From Alphaproteobacteria bacterium (GTDB lineage: Bacteria > Pseudomonadota > Gammaproteobacteria > JAGOUN01), in the NCBI GenBank assembly GCA_021151585.1, contig JAGKWX010000002.1:62001-126000 (forward strand): a stretch of DNA of 64,000 bases. Reading direction: 5' to 3'. The number at the start of each line of letters is the position of its first letter. Positions within the stretch are counted from its first letter, which is position 1. Positions 45,958 to 55,381 of this stretch are shown in pieces. The notes beneath the pieces were generated by a model. The model had not been told where the DNA came from. It saw only the letters and a list, made by a program, of their open reading frames with translations, and did no database searches. The position numbers and the translations under genes were made by a program.

Positions 45958-46938
45958 TTACAATAAAGACTGCATGTTATTCACTAATGCCTTCGCCTGT
46001 CTCCAAGCGCTTTCTAAATCACCATCACCCAACCAATCACCTGTGGCAGCAAGTCTTGTGGTAATATCACAATAACTACTTAAAGGTTGTGGCATATGAT
46101 GGCGCGCATAACGCCAGCGATGTACAGAAGTATAATCATAACTGTCAGTATCAAGACGAATAATATCGGGCAAATTTTTTAACAATATATTTTCAACTAT
46201 GGGTAATTCTGTTTCTATGTGCTCACTAGTCCACATAGGCTGCGTATGTAATGCCAAACAACTAAATCGACGATCTCTATGTGGCTTCGTTGAATTTACA
46301 TAAATAGCTCGCCAAACAGGATGATCAAAAATCGAAGCAACCCACGATTCTTGCCAGGGTAGGCTAGTCGCAAGCAACATTACATGACAAGCTTCGATGG
46401 ACGGCGGGGTCATGATTGGGCTTGTTATATTAGAAAAAAATAATCGCTCTGTTTGGCAAAAAGGGGCGGTAGAAATAACCCAATCATAACAACCTAAGCG
46501 ATTGCCATGAGTATCATACAATTCATGCGGCTGAGCACTTGGTTCAGACAAAGGAGCGACTTCAGTAGAGAGATGAAGTGAAACATCTTGCGCCCAATAT
46601 TTACATAAACTATTCATGTTAGGACAAGCAACAAAAAAATTATCCGCATCCTTGTTAATTATAATTTCGCCATATTGATCAACATAAAGACGTTGTCCAG
46701 ACCATTGCGCAACTAAGCCGGAGTGAAAAAAAGGCTGTAAAAATTCATAAAACTCTTCAGATCGAACTTCGAAGCAAGGCAAGCCATGATCAAAAGTAAA
46801 ATTCTCCGCGTAACGACTACTCATACGACCACCAACTCCGCGCGCTTTTTCAAAAACAACAACGTCAGCAAACGATTGCAATTTTTTAGCAAGCACAAGC
46901 CCTGAAAATCCAGCACCAATAATAGCAATTTTTTTCAT
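45958..46938 (-). CDS. Renalase-like FAD-dependent oxidoreductase
   Basis: A flavoprotein with the Rossmann FAD motif MKKIAIIGAGFSGLVLAKKL at the N-terminus, then VVVFEKARGVGGRMSSRY, the motif shared by renalase-like and amine-oxidase-type enzymes. 326 residues from the ATG at 46938, which is preferred because the frame upstream (to 46998) lacks family sequence. The closing block LAATGDWLGDGDLESAWRQ binds FAD in relatives. Substrate unknown. It lies in a minus-strand group with a TIGR03643 protein and an SDR that often accompany it in marine gammaproteobacteria. Confidence 0.8.
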   Translation of the reverse strand: MKKIAIIGAGFSGLVLAKKLQSFADVVVFEKARGVGGRMSSRYAENFTFDHGLPCFEVRSEEFYEFLQPFFHSGLVAQWSGQRLYVDQYGEIIINKDADNFFVACPNMNSLCKYWAQDVSLHLSTEVAPLSEPSAQPHELYDTHGNRLGCYDWVISTAPFCQTERLFFSNITSPIMTPPSIEACHVMLLATSLPWQESWVASIFDHPVWRAIYVNSTKPHRDRRFSCLALHTQPMWTSEHIETELPIVENILLKNLPDIIRLDTDSYDYTSVHRWRYARHHMPQPLSSYCDITTRLAATGDWLGDGDLESAWRQAKALVNNMQSLL

Positions 46939-47296
46939 ATTTAACACACGCACATCATGCAACTTAGCAAAACAACAACATATGTTGTTGCAATACAACG
47001 TAGCTTAAAAAATCAAAAATCAATTCAACGCATTCTATAGAGCTGTATATCGACACACAACAATAAAATAAATACGACAGAAAAAAGTCATATGACAAAA
47101 CTTATATTTGTAAACAGTATAGTCGCGACTGATAACAACGTCAGCACATTAGTCATCAATAATAGCCATAAACTACAGCGCATCTTGCTTGAAGCTTATA
47201 ATTAAACGTCTTCGTCATCCATATCCAGAAATAGTTGCTACTTGCCAAATCAGCATCGAGCACATGATTCGTGCATGATTATGCAGACACCCCGCA
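46939..47296. other. Intergenic region, no supported gene
   Basis: About 360 bp. A 37-codon plus-strand ORF at 47092-47205 has no homology I recognise and a weak start. No stem-loop, tRNA or clear promoter was found. It probably contains the promoter of the FAD oxidoreductase gene. Confidence 0.4.
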
Positions 47297-47554
47297 TCAC
47301 GCTTCATCATGACGAAGAGAATTAATAGTCATGTGATCAATCGAGTGAAAATGTTTAGCTCTATGTTTAGTTTGCCGACCACTAACACGAGTGCGCCAAA
47401 CTCGAAAACTGCGGCGCTTCAAATAGCCGCGCATAATGCGAATCACCTCTGCTTCCGACAAACCTAATTGACTATGAATCGCTTCAAAAGGACATTCATC
47501 TTGCCATGCTAATGAAACAAGCTCATCAATATTGCAATCTATTTCTTTCTTCAT
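47297..47554 (-). CDS. TIGR03643 (DUF2805) family small protein
   Basis: 85 residues. It contains the family pattern DELVSLAWQDECPFEAIHSQLGLSEAEVI: a helix-turn-helix-like arrangement followed by a basic tail (LKRRSFRVWRTRVSGRQTKH). Function is unknown; the fold suggests nucleic-acid binding. It overlaps the SDR gene start by 4 bp and lies in the group of genes that in other gammaproteobacteria travels with photolyase. No photolyase gene is in this window. Confidence 0.75.
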   Translation of the reverse strand: MKKEIDCNIDELVSLAWQDECPFEAIHSQLGLSEAEVIRIMRGYLKRRSFRVWRTRVSGRQTKHRAKHFHSIDHMTINSLRHDEA

Positions 47555-48249
47555 ATTTTCTGCCTTAGACGTAGCGATGACAATCCACCATCAACGCCAA
47601 GCACTTGACCAGTCACCCAATTATTTGCTGGATCAAGCAAGAAAATGATAGCACGAGCAATATCATCAACATGACCAATCCGCCCCAAAGGATGCATCGC
47701 CTCAGACGCTTTACGAGCCATATCGTTAGTTGTTAAAGCTGATGTTAACGATGTATCAACCAGCCCTGGCGCCACAACATTAAAACGTAGTTTTTGCATA
47801 GCATATGTAGATGCAGCAGATAAGGCCAAGCCTTCAATCCCGGCTTTTGCAGCAGAAATGGCCTCATGATTAACTAAACCAACTCGGGCTGCTGCTGATG
47901 ATATTAACACCACAGAACCACCCTGCTTCATGTATTTTCCTGCGGCACGAACCGTAGAAAATGCTGTTGTTAAAGAGGCATCGATTACCGACTGATAATC
48001 TTGTTTTGTTGTCAAATGGGCTGAACGTAACCACAAAGAACCACTACAATTCACTACGCCATCGAGGGGGCCTGCTTGTTGAAACACAGCTTCGGTTGCA
48101 TCAAAATCTGTGGCATCCAACAGCGCATCTGGCGTAATTTTTTCAGCGTTACGCGCCGTTATGAACACCTGATGCCCCTGTTCACGTAACATTGCGCCAA
48201 CACGCTGACCAATACTGCTACTTCCCGCAATCACTAAATAATTTGCCAT
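47551..48249 (-). CDS. Divergent short-chain dehydrogenase without catalytic Tyr
   Basis: 232 residues. The N-terminal nucleotide motif reads IAGSSSIGQRVG (usual TGxxxGIG), then VVNCSGS in place of NNAG. The active-site Ser (S118) and Lys (K135) are present, but the Tyr of YxxxK is Ile131 in NHEAISAAKAG. This same NHExIxAAK form is known in a small SDR group that accompanies the TIGR03643 and FAD genes, so it looks like a property of the family and not a mutation here. The enzyme may therefore be a non-redox SDR or may use another base. Confidence 0.8.
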   Translation of the reverse strand: MANYLVIAGSSSIGQRVGAMLREQGHQVFITARNAEKITPDALLDATDFDATEAVFQQAGPLDGVVNCSGSLWLRSAHLTTKQDYQSVIDASLTTAFSTVRAAGKYMKQGGSVVLISSAAARVGLVNHEAISAAKAGIEGLALSAASTYAMQKLRFNVVAPGLVDTSLTSALTTNDMARKASEAMHPLGRIGHVDDIARAIIFLLDPANNWVTGQVLGVDGGLSSLRLRQKI

Positions 48250-48302
48250 AGCTTATACCTCTGATTATCAATCCAAGCACACAAATACTTTAATAATAAA
48301 CA

Positions 48303-50192
48303 TTATATATCAATCAAATTACCCTTTTCTTCTAACCACGCCTTGCGGTCACTAGCCCGTTTCTTTGCTAACAACATATCCATACGCGCTTCAGTTTGCA
48401 GCGGGTCTTGCATGGTCAACTGGACGAGGCGACGTGTATCTGGCGCCATCGTTGTTTCACGCAGTTGCAAAGGATTCATTTCACCCAAACCTTTAAAACG
48501 TAAAACATTGACCTTGCCTCTTTTCTTTTCTGCATCTATACGATCTAAAATACCTTGCTTTTCAGATTCATCGAGCGCATAAAAAACTTCTTTGCCAATA
48601 TCAATACGATATAAGGGCGGCATCGCTACAAATACGTGCCCTGCTAATACTAAATGCCTGAAATGTTTTACAAACAAAGCACAAAGTAGTGATGCGATAT
48701 GTGCGCCGTCAGAATCGGCATCCGCCAAAATACATACTTTTCCGTATCGCAAGCCAGTTAAATCGGCAGAATTCGGATCAACGCCCAATGCCACAGCAAT
48801 ATCATGCACTTCCTGAGATGCCAGCACTTGTGATGAATCGACCTCCCACGTATTGAGAATTTTTCCTCGCAAAGGCATAACTGCTTGAAATACTTTTTCA
48901 CGGGCTTGCTTAGCTGACCCACCTGCAGAATCCCCCTCGACTAAAAACAATTCTGTTTCACGCATATCTTGCGATGTGCAATCAGCCAATTTTCCTGGCA
49001 AGGCTGGGCCTTGAGTGATTTTTTTTCTGGTTACTTTTAAAGCCGTTTTTAAACGTTTTTGCGCATTATTAATCGCAAGTTCTGCGATTTTTTCACCAAG
49101 CTGTACATGTTGATTAAGCCATAAGCTAAAAGCATCTTTAGTCACGCCAGAAACAAAACTCGCACATTCGCGCGACGATAACCGTTCTTTAGTTTGGCCT
49201 GCGAATTGTGGATCACGTAATTTTGCCGATAAAATATAACAACAATTTTCCCATAAATCTTCTGCCGTCAATTTTACGCCTCGCGGCAATAAGTTTCGAA
49301 ACTCACAAAATTCACGCAGGGCTTCTGACAATCCAGTACGCAAACCATTAACATGCGTACCGCCTTGCGCGGTTGGGATCAAATTGACGTAACTTTCTGT
49401 TAACAACTCACCACGCTCAGGCAGCCAAACGACTGCCCAGTCAACCATTTCGTGACCGCCTTTAGCAGAACCTAAAAATGGTTCTGCTGGCAATAATTCC
49501 AAACCATTTAATGAATCTAGCAAATATCCTGATAATCCATGTTCATAATGCCACGCAATTTTCTCTTTATGAATTTGGTCATCTAACGAAACTTTTAAAC
49601 CCGAACATAATACTGCTTTTGCACGCAATACATGTTTTAAACGGCTAATTGAGAAATTTGGAGAATCAAAATATTTAGGATCTGGTAAAAATCGTACGCT
49701 GGTGCCCGTATCGCGTTTAGCGGTTTCACCAATGACATGTAATTCTGATTTTTTAGCGCCGTGCTCAAATCGCATTTGATGAATTTGGCCATGTTGCCGC
49801 ACCGTCACAACCAACCATTGCGAAAGCGCATTGACCACAGAAATACCAACGCCGTGTAAACCGCCAGAAAAGTTATAGCTATCATTGGAAAATTTTGCGC
49901 CTGCATGCAAACGGGTTAAAATAAGCTCTACCCCGGACACTTGCTCATCAAGATGGATATCCGTTGGCATACCACGACCATCGTCAATGACCTCAATCGA
50001 ACCATCTTCATAGACAATCACATCAATTTGTGTCGCATGGCCGGCGAGTGCTTCATCAACACTATTATCAATTGCCTCGCTCGCCAAATGATTGGGTCGC
50101 GTCGTATCCGTATACATCCCAGGACGTTTTTGCACTGGCTCGAGGCCGCTCAGCACTTCTATCGATTGGGCGTTATATTTTTTTTCTGTCAT
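48303..50192 (-). CDS. parE: DNA topoisomerase IV subunit B
   Basis: The ATPase subunit of topoisomerase IV. 629 residues (E. coli 630). GHKL motifs EAIDNSVDEALAG, DDGRGMPTDIH and GLHGVGISVVNALS give the ATP site. The Toprim domain shows EGDSAGGSAKQ and the metal-binding ADADSDGAHI. It is the first of a minus-strand run parE, SDR, TIGR03643, FAD gene, parC. The 289 bp upstream separate it from the divergent MHS transporter gene. Confidence 0.97.
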   Translation of the reverse strand: MTEKKYNAQSIEVLSGLEPVQKRPGMYTDTTRPNHLASEAIDNSVDEALAGHATQIDVIVYEDGSIEVIDDGRGMPTDIHLDEQVSGVELILTRLHAGAKFSNDSYNFSGGLHGVGISVVNALSQWLVVTVRQHGQIHQMRFEHGAKKSELHVIGETAKRDTGTSVRFLPDPKYFDSPNFSISRLKHVLRAKAVLCSGLKVSLDDQIHKEKIAWHYEHGLSGYLLDSLNGLELLPAEPFLGSAKGGHEMVDWAVVWLPERGELLTESYVNLIPTAQGGTHVNGLRTGLSEALREFCEFRNLLPRGVKLTAEDLWENCCYILSAKLRDPQFAGQTKERLSSRECASFVSGVTKDAFSLWLNQHVQLGEKIAELAINNAQKRLKTALKVTRKKITQGPALPGKLADCTSQDMRETELFLVEGDSAGGSAKQAREKVFQAVMPLRGKILNTWEVDSSQVLASQEVHDIAVALGVDPNSADLTGLRYGKVCILADADSDGAHIASLLCALFVKHFRHLVLAGHVFVAMPPLYRIDIGKEVFYALDESEKQGILDRIDAEKKRGKVNVLRFKGLGEMNPLQLRETTMAPDTRRLVQLTMQDPLQTEARMDMLLAKKRASDRKAWLEEKGNLIDI

Positions 50193-50481
50193 AACTGTAT
50201 CACTTATATTTTAAATTCTATCTTAATTCATCATGCGTCCATAGTCGCAAAATTTTTATTATTTTTTGCATATCATCGACTTGATAATTTATTCTATGCT
50301 ACACATTGATACGACGCGAGTAATACCCTTGCAAATCACCCAAAAGTTTTTCATAAGGCGAAACATTTTTAAAGGGATTTTTACTTAAAATTGATAATAG
50401 CACGAAAATCAATTTTAAAGCAATGATCTTTTACGCAAGAAAGTGTAAGATAACGCATTCCATAATTAAAGTACGAGTCTT

Positions 50482-51735
50482 ATGCAACGCAAACAAATCG
50501 CAGCTAGCAGTTTAGGCAATGTTCTTGAATGGTTAGATTTTGGATTATTTTTATTCCTCGCCCCCATGATTGGCGAAATATTTTTTCCTGCAGAAAATGC
50601 ACAACTCTCAGAACTAGCCGCGTTTGGCGTCTTTGCTGGTGGATTTTTATGCCGTCCGATGGGCGGCATTATTTTTGGACATCTTGGCGACAGGCTAGGC
50701 CGGGCAAAACCTTTGCGTCTTTCCATCCTTATTATTACCTTCAGCACTTTATTCATTGGTTTGTTACCCAGCTATTCGTCCGCTGGAATAATAGCACCAA
50801 TACTTTTTACTTTATTACGCTTAATCCAAGGTGTTGCTATTGGTGGCGAATACAGCGGTGTTATGACATATTTAGTCGAATCAGCGCCACAGAAACGTCG
50901 AGGATTTATTGGAAGCTTCGCTGCCACAGGCGCAAATTTCGGGTTTTTTCTCGCTACTATTTTTATTTTATGTTTACAGCATTGTTTCAATGCAACCAGC
51001 ATCATGCAAGGGGCGTGGCGAATCCCCTTTATTGTCATCGGCGTCATAGGCGCAATCATTTCTTATTATCGTTTAAAACTGCTAGAAACCCCAATATTTG
51101 AAAGCACAAAAAAAATGCAAAACATTGCCTCTCAGCCCTTATTAACAGCAGTACGCACAGCACCCAAGAGCCTGCTAATTATATTTGGGTTAAATGCCAT
51201 GAGCTGTGGCTTTTACTATGTATTCTTTGGTTATATGCCGGAATACTTACAAAAATATCTTCGGATTTCAGCCAATCAATCGTTTGCAATTGAAATGCTG
51301 ACCTTAATTGGCATGCTATTGCTAGTACCTCTAACAGGCCTCCTGGGCGATCGTTTTGGTAGAAGAAAACTATTACTGATCACCGCATCTAGCATGATCG
51401 TACTCGCCTTTCCACTCTTTTATCTCTTACAATTATCTACTGTCGTTTGCATTAGTACGGCATTATGTATTTCAACCATATTAAGCTCACTAGACCAAGG
51501 CAATACACTAACGACCATTGTTGAAATATGCCCATCAAATATTCGTTATAGCAGCATCGCATTTGCGTACAATATTAGCGCAGCAATTTTTGGCGGATTA
51601 AGCCCCATGATCGTTATTCATTTGATTAATAAGATAAATTTAAGCGCGCCGGGTTATTATATCGTCTTAACATCAAGCATAGGCTTGCTAGCCATACTTG
51701 CTCTATCAAAACAACTCACTCCAAAACGACAGTAA
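50482..51735 (+). CDS. MHS-family (ProP-like) proton symporter
   Basis: A 12-helix major facilitator transporter. 417 residues. It begins ASSLGNVLEWLDFGLFLF, the first-helix signature of metabolite:H+ symporters (AxxxGNxxEWxDF), and the loop 2-3 motif reads GHLGDRLGRAKPL. The GGEYSGVMTYLVE block is also typical. Substrates in the family include proline/betaine, citrate, shikimate and ketoglutarate; none can be chosen here. It converges on the chagasin-like gene with a 20-bp overlap of 3' ends. Confidence 0.85.
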   Translation: MQRKQIAASSLGNVLEWLDFGLFLFLAPMIGEIFFPAENAQLSELAAFGVFAGGFLCRPMGGIIFGHLGDRLGRAKPLRLSILIITFSTLFIGLLPSYSSAGIIAPILFTLLRLIQGVAIGGEYSGVMTYLVESAPQKRRGFIGSFAATGANFGFFLATIFILCLQHCFNATSIMQGAWRIPFIVIGVIGAIISYYRLKLLETPIFESTKKMQNIASQPLLTAVRTAPKSLLIIFGLNAMSCGFYYVFFGYMPEYLQKYLRISANQSFAIEMLTLIGMLLLVPLTGLLGDRFGRRKLLLITASSMIVLAFPLFYLLQLSTVVCISTALCISTILSSLDQGNTLTTIVEICPSNIRYSSIAFAYNISAAIFGGLSPMIVIHLINKINLSAPGYYIVLTSSIGLLAILALSKQLTPKRQ

Positions 51736-52111
51736 ACGATGCGGTTTCAGATGTTGAGTCGATTGCCTCCCAAGGGCGCACATGAACTAATACCACCTTC
51801 GTCATTTGTGGCGCAATAGCCTTGGACTTCACCGTAAACACCCACTTTTCAATCCCTGGAGCACCAGCAACTTTCGCCTCTTTCGCAGCCACATATTCGT
51901 GATCGGATAGTTTTAATAATTGCGAATTATACGAATCAATCAACCATACAAAACCAGTAGATGGATTTGACGGCAATGCAATGGTAAGCTCCGATTGATC
52001 GGCACCAACAACAATGGTTTTATTAACATCTGAGGCAGCAGCAGCAGCGGAAACCGTGGTTGGAAACAAAAAATTCAGAAGCAAAGGCGCTAATAAAAAA
52101 AATTTTTTCAT
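51716..52111 (-). CDS. Chagasin-like cysteine protease inhibitor (I42 family)
   Basis: 131 residues: signal peptide (cleavage after SAA near 22-25), then the immunoglobulin-like fold of MEROPS I42 with its three inhibitory loops: NPSTGFVW (L2), the AGAPGIEKWVF segment (L4) and RPWE (L6). These proteins block papain-like enzymes, so a host cathepsin or a secreted Cys protease of the bacterium are the likely targets. The export signal places it in the periplasm or outside. Its 5' end overlaps the esterase gene stop by 4 bp, so it is co-transcribed with speE-ubiK-yqiA-like genes. Confidence 0.85.
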   Translation of the reverse strand: MKKFFLLAPLLLNFLFPTTVSAAAAASDVNKTIVVGADQSELTIALPSNPSTGFVWLIDSYNSQLLKLSDHEYVAAKEAKVAGAPGIEKWVFTVKSKAIAPQMTKVVLVHVRPWEAIDSTSETASFTVVLE

Positions 52112-52746
52112 TCTTGATCCTTAAAAATAAAATCAAACATTTCTGGGAGAATTTGCTCAAAATCACTAAACTGATGACCTCCACCTGTTCGCACTATTTG
52201 GGGTGAATCAGAAAAAACTTGTTGCGCAATATGATAATCAATAACATCGTCATCGGTTTGCAACAATAATAAAAAGCGCTGTGGGTCAACAATTTTTTCA
52301 GACTTAAACTGCTCAAGCGCAGCAACAAATTCGGGCGTTACACTAAATTTTTCACCAGTTGCTGGATTTTCATAATCACCAATATAATTATCCATAGTTT
52401 GCCATGGATTGGTTGTTGGATTAATCAACACAGCCATAGACTCTGGGTACACATGAGCAAGATGCATCGCATAAAAACCGCCGAGTGAACTACCTACAAA
52501 ACAGAAACGATATTTTTCTTTCCGCTGATCTAGCATATTGTACAAGAGCTGCATCGCCTTAACAGGATGATGGGGCAAAGTTGGTGAGTCATACGCAATA
52601 TCTGAAAAACGCGCTGTCACTGCCGCTGATAAAATCTTTGACTTAGTCGCATTGCCAGAGCTCATAAAGCCGTGGACATAGATAATACAGAGCGGTTTAT
52701 TGCAAGGGCGAGCGTTGCTCTCAGTTAGACAGGCGTTATTTTCCAT
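52108..52746 (-). CDS. YqiA/YcfP-like alpha/beta-hydrolase esterase
   Basis: 212 residues. The oxyanion region YVHGFMSSG leads into the nucleophile elbow GSSLGG with Ser87. Acid and base are probably Asp167 (DDDVID) and His191 (GGGHQF). The short length without a cap domain is typical of the YqiA group. No signal peptide, so cytoplasmic; the first about 15 residues are not conserved and the true start may be internal. It overlaps ubiK by 11 bp and the inhibitor gene by 4 bp. Confidence 0.82.
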   Translation of the reverse strand: MENNACLTESNARPCNKPLCIIYVHGFMSSGNATKSKILSAAVTARFSDIAYDSPTLPHHPVKAMQLLYNMLDQRKEKYRFCFVGSSLGGFYAMHLAHVYPESMAVLINPTTNPWQTMDNYIGDYENPATGEKFSVTPEFVAALEQFKSEKIVDPQRFLLLLQTDDDVIDYHIAQQVFSDSPQIVRTGGGHQFSDFEQILPEMFDFIFKDQE

Positions 52747-52984
52747 TCAACTTTTCTTCCAAACGCTGAACAGTTAACGTTAACTGTTCAATACGCTCCT
52801 GCGAGCGTTCTAGAATTTTTTTTTGCACCTCAAAATCTTCTCGTGTCACTACATCCATTTTCTCAAAAACAGATTGCAAAACTGCACGAATATTTTTTTG
52901 CGTATCTTCTTTTAATGCATGTATATCGTGCGGCAAAACAGAAGAAATTTTCGTCATTAAATCATCAATGAACGCCGGCTTCAT
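52736..52984 (-). CDS. ubiK: UbiK-like accessory factor for ubiquinone synthesis
   Basis: 82 residues of the BMFP/YqiC family. Residues 1-40 form an amphipathic, membrane-fusion-type helix region, and 48-80 a coiled coil (REDFEVQKKILERSQERIE). UbiK brings Ubi enzymes together at lipid in relatives. The start shares one base with the speE stop (TAATG), so the two are translationally coupled. Confidence 0.85.
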   Translation of the reverse strand: MKPAFIDDLMTKISSVLPHDIHALKEDTQKNIRAVLQSVFEKMDVVTREDFEVQKKILERSQERIEQLTLTVQRLEEKLNGK

Positions 52985-53829
52985 TATAAATCCTCCATCA
53001 TGTTAGGCATCGCCCGGGATGCCTTATGAATATTTTCATTGTAATATCTTGTTTTAAATGCGCGCGAAGCGGCTTCAGCTTCACGGAAGACAGAAATATC
53101 ACCGTTTTTAATGCCCATAGTAGCCGTCCACCAACCTGAAGGGTAGCAAGGCTGAGGAAACTGTAAGGTCACCACATCTGCAAAACCTGCTTTTTTCATA
53201 TTACGATACATTGGCTTGATAATCGCATCCAAATGAAATAAAGGTGATTCACTTTGATGCACAATCAAACCATTATCACGCAACATGCGGCAGCATTCTG
53301 CATAAAATTTATCAGTAAACAGACCTTCGCCAGGCCCTAAAGGATCGGTAGAATCAACAATAACGATATCAACCGAGTTTGCAGGCGCATCCTTCACCCA
53401 CTGCACACCATCGCCAAAATAAAAATGTGCACGAGGATCGTTATTTGAATCGCATAACTCTGGAAAATATTGTTCTGCTAAGCGCGTAACACGCTCATCA
53501 ATATCAATTTGCCATACAGAAGCAATGTCTTTATGTTTCAATACTTCTTTCAACGTGCCGCAGTCACCACCGCCGATAATAACCACATCTTTTGGATGAG
53601 GATGTGTAAAAATCGCAGGGTGAGACATCATTTCATGATACAAAAAATTATCACGGCTGGTTAACATCGCAAAACCGTCAATCACCATTAATTTACCAAA
53701 CGTTTCCGTTTCATAAATCTCAATTTTTTGATATGGCGTTTGCTCTTCGTGTAACTTCGCTTTAATTTTAAAGCCAAAAGCGGTATCTTGACCGGGATGT
53801 TCTTCGAAGAAATATTGGTTAAAATCCAT
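52984..53829 (-). CDS. speE: Spermidine synthase
   Basis: Transfers an aminopropyl group from decarboxylated SAM to putrescine. 281 residues. The N-terminus MDFNQYFFEEHPGQDTAFGF fits the family, so ATG 53829 is chosen over the upstream one at 53904. The co-substrate motif is VVIIGGGDCGTLKEV, with DSTDPLGPGEGLF in the active-site gatekeeping loop. speD is not seen nearby. Confidence 0.93.
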   Translation of the reverse strand: MDFNQYFFEEHPGQDTAFGFKIKAKLHEEQTPYQKIEIYETETFGKLMVIDGFAMLTSRDNFLYHEMMSHPAIFTHPHPKDVVIIGGGDCGTLKEVLKHKDIASVWQIDIDERVTRLAEQYFPELCDSNNDPRAHFYFGDGVQWVKDAPANSVDIVIVDSTDPLGPGEGLFTDKFYAECCRMLRDNGLIVHQSESPLFHLDAIIKPMYRNMKKAGFADVVTLQFPQPCYPSGWWTATMGIKNGDISVFREAEAASRAFKTRYYNENIHKASRAMPNMMEDL

Positions 53830-54133
53830 ACAAGCACTCTCTAAATTGTTCACAAAAATCAAAAAAACGCAGGGGCAACCGCCTCTAGCAACCAAAACAA
53901 GCACACGAGCCTGTTTCCAGAATCAATCCACCTCACATGATGGTGAAATCTAGGATTATTGTAATGATTGCCTAATCAAAGAACAAACTATTTCTTTGGT
54001 TTTGATCAAATACTAACCAGAAAAACGATCGCCATGGCGACATAAAGCACCATGTGAACAATCAATATCGCGATCCACTACTTACCAAGCCTATGACTAA
54101 AATACTCATTTATACCCATAGGCTCCTAAGCCT
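53830..54133. other. Intergenic region with a weak stem-loop
   Basis: About 300 bp between the second MHS gene and speE. CAAAGAA at 53977-53983 pairs with TTCTTTG at 53992-53998, a 7-bp stem that could end the MHS transcript. The N-terminal frame extension of speE (to 53904) reads no family sequence. The speE promoter must lie here but was not identified. Confidence 0.4.
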
Positions 54134-55366
54134 CTATTGAAACATAGACGTGGCAAAAAACAATGCAATAATGGAAAAAAACATCACATACAGTGCCGGC
54201 CATAAAAGCATCTGCGTCGCACCCAATAAATAGCTCATCAATAGGGGGGCTGTGCCGCCGATTAAACTGTAAGTAATATTATAAGCAACCGACATCACTA
54301 CCGCGCGATCTTCCAAGGGGGCTAATGCTACACTCAAGCCCGGCGCGACAGCCTTAATCATCGCGCTGGACATTGCTAATAGTAAAATAGCAAGGCCGTA
54401 AGCAAACCAAGAATGACCGTAAGCAAAAAGGTAATAGGCTGGAATGCTAAGAGTTATCAAAGAAATCAGTGATAAATAATAGATTTTTGTTCCTTGCCAT
54501 TTATCCGCTAAGCGACCATATACAGGGATCAATATAATCAAACTAAGAATTAAAATTGTGTTAATTAAGAATCCTTGTTCAAAAGATAACTTGACAAATT
54601 TAGCAAAAAAAGTCGGCAAAAATGCAACGCCAACATAACTAATTGCAGCTAATGGCGTGTTGAGCAGAAAAATAGCAAGCATATTTTTCTTATACTTCTT
54701 AACAAAACCCCATGAATTATTTTCTATACGTTCTGATTTTTTTAATGCAAGAAAAACAGGCGTCTCGGCAACATTAAGTCGCAAATACATGCCGATTAGC
54801 GCAATCATACCACCAACAAGAAAAGGAAGTCTCCACCCCCAACGCATAAAAAAATCATGGTTATGCGATAATAGCATAATAAATAAAGATGCGATTAAAG
54901 CGCCTATCATCATTCCCATCCAAGCCAAACTTCCAGAAAAAAAGTAATTTTTCTTACTTGCATGCTCAGACAAAAAAATCATGGAAACACTAAATTCTCC
55001 ACCGCAGGAAAATCCTTGCAATAATCGCAAGATTAATAAAAAAAACGGGGCCATAAAACCAATAGTTTGATAGGTTGGCAAACACCCCATTAAAAATGTT
55101 GCTGCCGCCATAGACATTAAAGAAATAAAAAACGCCGCTTTACGCCCTTTTCTATCTGCCAACCAACCAAAAAGCAGGCCACCAAAAGGACGACTCAAAA
55201 AACCAATCGCAAATATGGTGAATACACCAATAACACCCGTTAGAGCGCTGTGTTGCGGGAAAAACAATATCGCAAAAACCGGGCCAAGAAACCCGTACAA
55301 ACTAAAATCGTACCATTCTAAAATTTCGCCGATAACACTAGCAATATACAGTTTTGTTGTTGACAT
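54134..55366 (-). CDS. Second MHS-family proton symporter
   Basis: 410 residues, 12 predicted helices. It starts ASVIGEILEWYDFSLYGF, the MHS signature, and the loop 2-3 motif is GWLADRKGRKAAF. A second copy of the same transporter class within 3 kb, but the two proteins differ clearly along their length, so they are not a recent duplication. Substrate not inferable. The gene borders the accessory block that begins at 55382. Confidence 0.84.
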   Translation of the reverse strand: MSTTKLYIASVIGEILEWYDFSLYGFLGPVFAILFFPQHSALTGVIGVFTIFAIGFLSRPFGGLLFGWLADRKGRKAAFFISLMSMAAATFLMGCLPTYQTIGFMAPFFLLILRLLQGFSCGGEFSVSMIFLSEHASKKNYFFSGSLAWMGMMIGALIASLFIMLLSHNHDFFMRWGWRLPFLVGGMIALIGMYLRLNVAETPVFLALKKSERIENNSWGFVKKYKKNMLAIFLLNTPLAAISYVGVAFLPTFFAKFVKLSFEQGFLINTILILSLIILIPVYGRLADKWQGTKIYYLSLISLITLSIPAYYLFAYGHSWFAYGLAILLLAMSSAMIKAVAPGLSVALAPLEDRAVVMSVAYNITYSLIGGTAPLLMSYLLGATQMLLWPALYVMFFSIIALFFATSMFQ

Positions 55367-55381
55367 GGCATACTTCTTAAA

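Noticed and set aside
47092..47205. 37-codon ORF in the gap between the FAD and TIGR03643 genes
   Set aside because: Very short, no ribosome site and no recognised similarity. It cannot be told from chance.
50482..55366. The two MHS transporters as a recent tandem duplication
   Set aside because: They share only family motifs, lie on opposite strands and differ throughout, so they are not recent copies.
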